64,000 nt of DNA from Lytechinus variegatus (lineage: Eukaryota; Echinodermata; Echinoidea; Temnopleuroida; Toxopneustidae): assembly GCF_018143015.1 (NCBI RefSeq), contig NC_054742.1, forward strand, positions 59,404,853-59,468,852. The letters run 5' to 3'. The notes under the pieces were generated by a model. The model was given only the letters and a program-made list of their open reading frames with translations. It did not search any database and had not been told where the DNA came from. Below are positions 58,862-64,000 of the stretch, piece by piece; position 1 is the stretch's first letter, and every line of letters begins with the position of its first letter. A program made the translations under genes and the position numbers.

Positions 58862-61800
58862 CTACGAACCAAAAGAGAAAAATCAGTTAAAATGTGAATG
58901 ATAATCAACATCACAACTCTGGCGTGTACTGCTGTCGTGGAATGCCTGTAAATACAAATCTGCATAAATGACCTATTAATGGGGGCGTGGGGACACTGGA
59001 CCCCAAAAGTCCGACCATTGAACCATTCAATCTTGGCCAATAATGAGTTGGTTTTTTTTTCTTAAAATTCGAATGGTGAACCGTATCGAGGTGCCACCTC
59101 AACGGGGCATCTGGGCATGGGGAGACCGCCCCAAGGTTATTTTTTCTTGAGTATTAAAAAGGGGGGGGGGATAAAAAAAGAAATGGAAAAGAAGGAAGGG
59201 TGTATAAAGGAGAGATTTTGGACCGTGATAATATATCTATGATAAATAAAATGAAAGACTTCCCCTTATATAAAAATGCAGGCGCTTATCCCTGTAATGG
59301 ATTCATGATTTTAAGATGATATAGAGATCTAGTGCAACTGCAATGCGATGTCTTTTAACGAATTGTATTTTTTCATGCTTTCACTGACCTGTCCTTGAAA
59401 GAAAAATGTCAGCATACTACTTCTAAATCGTAAACAACGTGTTTTGTTTCTCTCCCGGGCATTTTCTCTAGTTCTTCGCAGTCCCCCCCCCTTATATCAG
59501 TTGTATCCCAAGTAAGCGCCTCTGATATATAGGTGATTCATTAATCTGATCGTAATGTTACGCATCATCATTTATCAAGAAAGGGTCGGCAGTTGTATGT
59601 AACTTACGAACAGCCTCATGAAATGTAGCACCCTACGACTAACACACTCGGCCACTTTGTTACCCGCCTGTTTCATTTCCCGCCCTTTTCGCCATGTCCA
59701 AAGAAAACCATCGATTTTCACCTGAAACTGTTGTCTACTCGTATTTCTTTTTCTCACCCGTACGCTGCAGTTAATGAGTAACCCAATCCGAGAAGAGCCT
59801 CATGTAACGTGTATTTATGCAGTATATTAGGCTTTTCGCTGGGAGCCAACGAACTCATCCTATTCATAGAATAATATGACATACATTTGATTCCAAGGCT
59901 TCACCGTTGTCAGTGGTGAAAACAAGGCACAAATAATGGGGGGCGCGAAATGGCGTATGGCACAAATTTATAAAAACAAGACGACAGCGTGATTTAAAAA
60001 ATTGACATGACGTGCATAAAAAAAAATGTATTTCATCCTTTCCTCCAGTTTTCTCTATTCCACATTATCCTTCTCTTTCTTTTCTGATTTTCTTGGACGT
60101 AAACTGTTTTCGCGCCAGGGGTGGGGGGGGGAGGGTTTTTAGGTTTTCGTGTTCTTCATGCTCCTTACGCCATGCAGTAAATGGTGTAAAAGGATAGGAA
60201 ATTTAAAGTAGACTATAATCGTAATATTCCCTAACAATAACTTTGCGAATCTCAAACAAGAGGCTGGGGGAAAAGGGAAGGAATACGGGCGCAACTGCCC
60301 GTATGGACCATTTCATGCGATGGAAAGGTACAAAAAATAGGAAAGAAGAATAAGGCAAAATGATAAAGAATAGTATAAAAAATATCTCTCGGTTTTTCAT
60401 TGAAAATTAATAACATGAAATCGAAATAACCCAAATACTGATATTTTCATGCTCTAAAACTTTGATAAATTTAGATAATATACACTGTGTACCTCGGATA
60501 TGATGTGAAAAAACAGGGTCCCGTGGTCGATAAAAAAAGTTACAAGCATACATAGCAACAGGGGGGGGGGGGAAAGCAACCCAAGCAACTGAATTCACCA
60601 GCACATGACATCCATCTACGCATACAACTTTCTTCGTTAGATGTGAATGTAGTTGAGACAATAAGCTCCAAAACCTGACAATCCCAAATGAACAAAATGA
60701 TCATCCCCAAACCAGCCATCTTTGATGCAGTGGCCGAATGTATAGAAAGAAATATAAAAGAAAAGAAAAATAAACTAAGAGGAAGGGTAGCGCAGTTGAA
60801 GGTTAAGTGATGAAATGAAAATAAAATGTATATAATCATTGCATCATATTCGCTCTTTTTATCTCGTAATTAATATGCATCAGGAATATATTTTTCAACT
60901 GGAATAAAAATCACTTGCATGCTCAGCAGTGGCCCCTCATAGTCGATATTATTTTGTCTACATCGAATGTCTTTCCATAATTTTACTTATAGTGTAATTT
61001 AATAATACTTTAATAATCAATGGCGTATCTTTTGTTATGTTTCCTTATATCATTGCTTTTTGTCATAATAAAATGGCATGTCAAATTGAGCCCGTATCAA
61101 ACCTTTAGAACAGTTTCGACGGGAGTTTTTCGATGGATATCCGAAATTCTCCCTAACATGATACCAATAGACGTCTATGGAGCAGAAGAGTAGGCGGCAA
61201 TGCATGACATTTACCTGCCGAATATCAGCCCCTCGGGCGGCGCGAAATCCGACTCCATCTGATCCACTCATCTATCCGTTCATTTTGAACGAATCCCGAC
61301 CGCCCGGGCACGTATCGCCCGCATACACGATCGCCCTTTCAAGATTCGCCCTTTCAATACACTTTCCACCACAGGGCTCGTGCACAAGAGAGTTTTTGCA
61401 GATTTAGGAAAAAGAAAAAAAAATATGGGGGGGGGGGGGGCGGTCTACTCTCCTTCCCGCAAACTCCTCGGAGTCACCTTAATGATTAATCGTAATTTAG
61501 AAAGCGCAATATTTAAGTAACTTCGTCTGTCGGTAAAAGAAAAAAACTATAAGATGCGTTCTTAGCGAAGTATAGGCCTATATACAGAAGCTGACAAGGA
61601 CACCCGTATTAGAAAAAAAAGGATTTAAAATGCAGATCGAAAGTGCCAATAAATTTAACCAAAGGCCGTCATTTGAATACTCTCTTGATACTACACACAA
61701 GAATTGGAATTGAAATATCAACCCTTTGTATATTTTTGTAGCTAAACGTCAATAGTTTTGCTCCAAGAAAAACTGACCTTTTCTAAAAAACAGAAAGATA

Positions 61801-64000
61801 GAAAAAGATCTGATGAATAAAGTAATTAATGATTTTGAAAACATGATAAATAAATGTATAAAGAAAAATAAATGGATATGATTAATTTATGTACGTGCGG
61901 TAACGAGGTTACGACCATTTAATTCCTCAATATATAATCTAACCAGGTAATTTAAAATGAAAGCCACAATTTATTGTGAGTTTTTAACATTCCAAAGAAA
62001 GAAATACGATGAATAGCGGAGTAATTTATATCTATCTACATTTATTTACGAAATCGATTTCTTTCTCCACTTCTTTTTCTTATATAAGTACCATTATGAT
62101 TATTATTTTCCCCTTTTTTGTTTTTCTTCTTGCTCTTCTTCTACTTCTCAGTTTCCCTCTTTTTCTTTCTTTCATTTTTTTCTTGCTTCTTTCCCCATCT
62201 TATTCTTTTTTTTCGATGTTTTTTCTTCATCCTTTAAAAATTCAAAGAGCACTAGCTGCTTGGTCAACCCCCTTAAAAACACCCTTCCTTGAAATATATG
62301 GCCCTATGAACATTACTTCTGTTCCGTATAGCAATTTCGTAGCCATGGTATACCAAATTCATTAAACCTATGCATTCGTAATGTGTCTTACAACTCAATT
62401 GAGCACGCACAATGAAAACTACACTATATTCTTTTCAAGTGTTGAGAAACAAGCTTTGTGATTGATAAGGTAATTTCGAAGATGGATTGCTTCATCTAAC
62501 CAGCATATTATTACTTCTTTCATGGTTTATTATATTTCAAACGAATCTTTTGACACTTTGCTCATCTTAGGTATGTCTAATCTCAAATCTAAGAGGTAAA
62601 ACAAAAATCATGGCTGTTATTAATTTGGTAGGGTTTGATATATTTTTTTAAATAACTTCCATGAACTCACATTCATACATTAAAATGGTACTCTGGCCTC
62701 AAAACTAAATTGAATTTATAAAATCGAAGAAGCGAGACGCTGAAAGTTTGATCAGAATGGGATGATAGCGTGTTTTTTATGCATCATTTCTTACTGTTCT
62801 TTGTACTGTTTTGTCGATGTTATGTTTGTTAACATGGTTAAAGTTTTATGTTCAGTCAAAATATAAGACCATGTGACAACGTCACAAGCGCCTCAAAGGT
62901 GTCGCTTGTAGTATCCACTTCATGAAAAAAAAGTAAAAATAAGTATCAGTTATTACAATAATGTTAACAAACAAAAGGAGAAAGGGGACGTGTTATGATC
63001 GGATCATTCATTACATAATTGGCAACAGTCTAGGTAAAATCTAGGCAAAAGCCCTGCATGAATTTTCTAATTTTTGGTACATTTTCTCCTGCTTTCAATA
63101 CGTCTTTTCGAGTTTTGCTCACCTAACTCGATTACAATTTTCAAATCACCTTTGATTTCGGAAAGGGAACTCTTTAACGAAATGAATATGCATATTATGA
63201 AGAATAAAGTATTTATCTCTGTTTGGAAATGCATGACAGAAAGTAACTGCAGTGCTATTGACAAGTCAGTGGCCATGACACACCTACACTCTTAAAAAGT
63301 GTGAATTGAAACATTTTTGTCCCAAATTTGTAACCTTCCACAATAAGACCAAACAAAAAATGTTACAAAATGGCTGTTTAAGGTAAACTCTAATCTTCTA
63401 GCAAACCTTAAACGTTCCAAATACGGGACAAGCATATAGAACCCCCTATAAGAACCCTATTCTTCTAAGAGTGTACGATGTAGTAACAAAGCAAACATTG
63501 TAAGGGTGCTAAGGATTCATTTTGATATAGAAAGCACTATTTCGTAAAAACTGTCAAGAAAATGGCGCGAAGCTACTGAGTTCTGAGCTAGATCAGGAAT
63601 GTCACACAGTTGAACCGATCAAACGTTCATGCAATTTCTAAATCCCCCGCCCCTGCCCCCTCCAAACACCCACCAATACGCCAGTGGTTGAGGAACATGG
63701 CATTGCCCACTTCCTTCTGCTTGTTTCAATTTAAGGGCGTTCGTTTTCCTGGGTAAACATATTTTAATGGGTGCAAGAAAGGTCTCCGGCCTGAGATGGT
63801 AAGACAACTTGTTGACAAAGACTCGTATTACGCAAGGCATCTCCAGATGGATACTAATGTGCGGTAATGGTGGTGGAATGCCTTGCCATTGCTTACTGGA
63901 AGGTTAGGAGGCTGGATGGAATATGCGGTCGAAGTGAGAAAAAGCAAGTTTGCTTTCTGTTTTAATGACACCTGCTATGAAATATTTAAAATGAAATACA
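58862..64000. other. Right flank: probably PDE11-like intron, no exon recognised
   Basis: The next upstream PDE exon, with the HD metal-binding motif, was looked for on the minus strand and not found, so this is probably intron. A CpG-richer patch at about 61180-61330 contains a minus-strand ATG frame (MSGSDGVGFRAARGADIRQ) followed by gtaaat, which could be a first exon of some transcript but cannot be assigned. Poly-G runs lie at 60561-60572 and 61427-61440, and pyrimidine-rich DNA at 62050-62230. Confidence 0.45.
63285..63475. repeat. MITE with TACACTCTTA ends
   Basis: TACACTCTTAAAAAG at the left and TTCTAAGAGTGTA at the right are inverted. The interior repeats AAC.TT and AAACCTTAAACGTTCC blocks. 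191 bp. Confidence 0.65.

Noticed and set aside
61050-61271. Minus-strand frame MSGSDGVGFRAARGADIRQ followed by gtaaat in a CpG-richer patch, considered as a PDE11 first exon
   Set aside because: The exons that should follow it (GAF domains, HD motif) are not found between it and 58861, so it cannot be tied to the PDE.
62009-62365. 118-codon plus-strand hydrophobic frame
   Set aside because: Pyrimidine-rich low-complexity DNA yields Phe/Leu/Ser runs; no other support.
1-64000. CRISPR array, bacterial operon or LTR element
   Set aside because: No evenly spaced direct repeats with unique spacers, no prokaryotic gene order, and no paired direct terminal repeats with retroviral-type genes were seen.

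Overview
The window is AT-rich animal DNA with long introns and very dense short repeats. It most likely comes from an echinoderm, probably a sea urchin. The basis is the invertebrate-deuterostome look of the genes, the repeat families I recognise from echinoid genomes (foldback elements ending GTTTCATAAA or similar, the AAAGGTCAAGTCCACC family, degenerate CTCGCGCTTCGCGC arrays) and GT..AG introns. The species call is inference.

Three host genes can be assembled. (1) HAT1, the type B histone acetyltransferase, lies on the minus strand from a start codon at 19095 to a stop at 6790. It has ten coding exons in perfect phase and encodes 415 residues. Its first coding exon is only 7 nt (ATGGCGG). 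(2) The calcium-regulated mitochondrial aspartate/glutamate carrier (Aralar/citrin, SLC25A12/13) lies on the plus strand. Fifteen coding exons from 26986 to 42852 are firm, and a sixteenth, the start exon at 26435-26485, is proposed; together they give 677 residues. (3) The C-terminal part of a PDE11A-like cyclic nucleotide phosphodiesterase lies on the minus strand, in eight exons between 58861 and 52801. Its 5' part was not found before the right edge. One of its exons carries an apparent single-base frameshift.

Layout: 1-6789 repeats and probable HAT1 3' UTR; 6790-19095 HAT1, whose 6.4 kb first intron holds two CTCGCGC-type repeat blocks and striking hairpins; 19095-19206 probable promoter; 19.2-26.4 kb a transposon-rich spacer (tandem duplication, MITEs, a 5'-truncated LINE, a LINE ORF1 relic, a Penelope-like relic); 26.4-42.9 kb the carrier; 42.9-52.8 kb a gene-poor spacer with MITEs and a CAT/CAC satellite; 52.8-58.9 kb PDE11-like; 58.9-64 kb no gene recognised.

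HAT1 and the carrier are head to head, the same arrangement as human HAT1 and SLC25A12 on chromosome 2q31. This looks like microsynteny conserved across deuterostomes. The carrier and the PDE are tail to tail. I see no functional pathway linking the three genes.

The most unusual non-genic structure is a 223-bp inverted repeat (37931-38153) in a carrier intron. Each arm carries a sequence matching the replication-dependent histone mRNA 3' stem-loop, followed by a perfect CAAGAAAGA downstream element. A second theme is that many different foldback families share a G/C-rich terminus of the type GGGGCC.GTT.CA.AAA.
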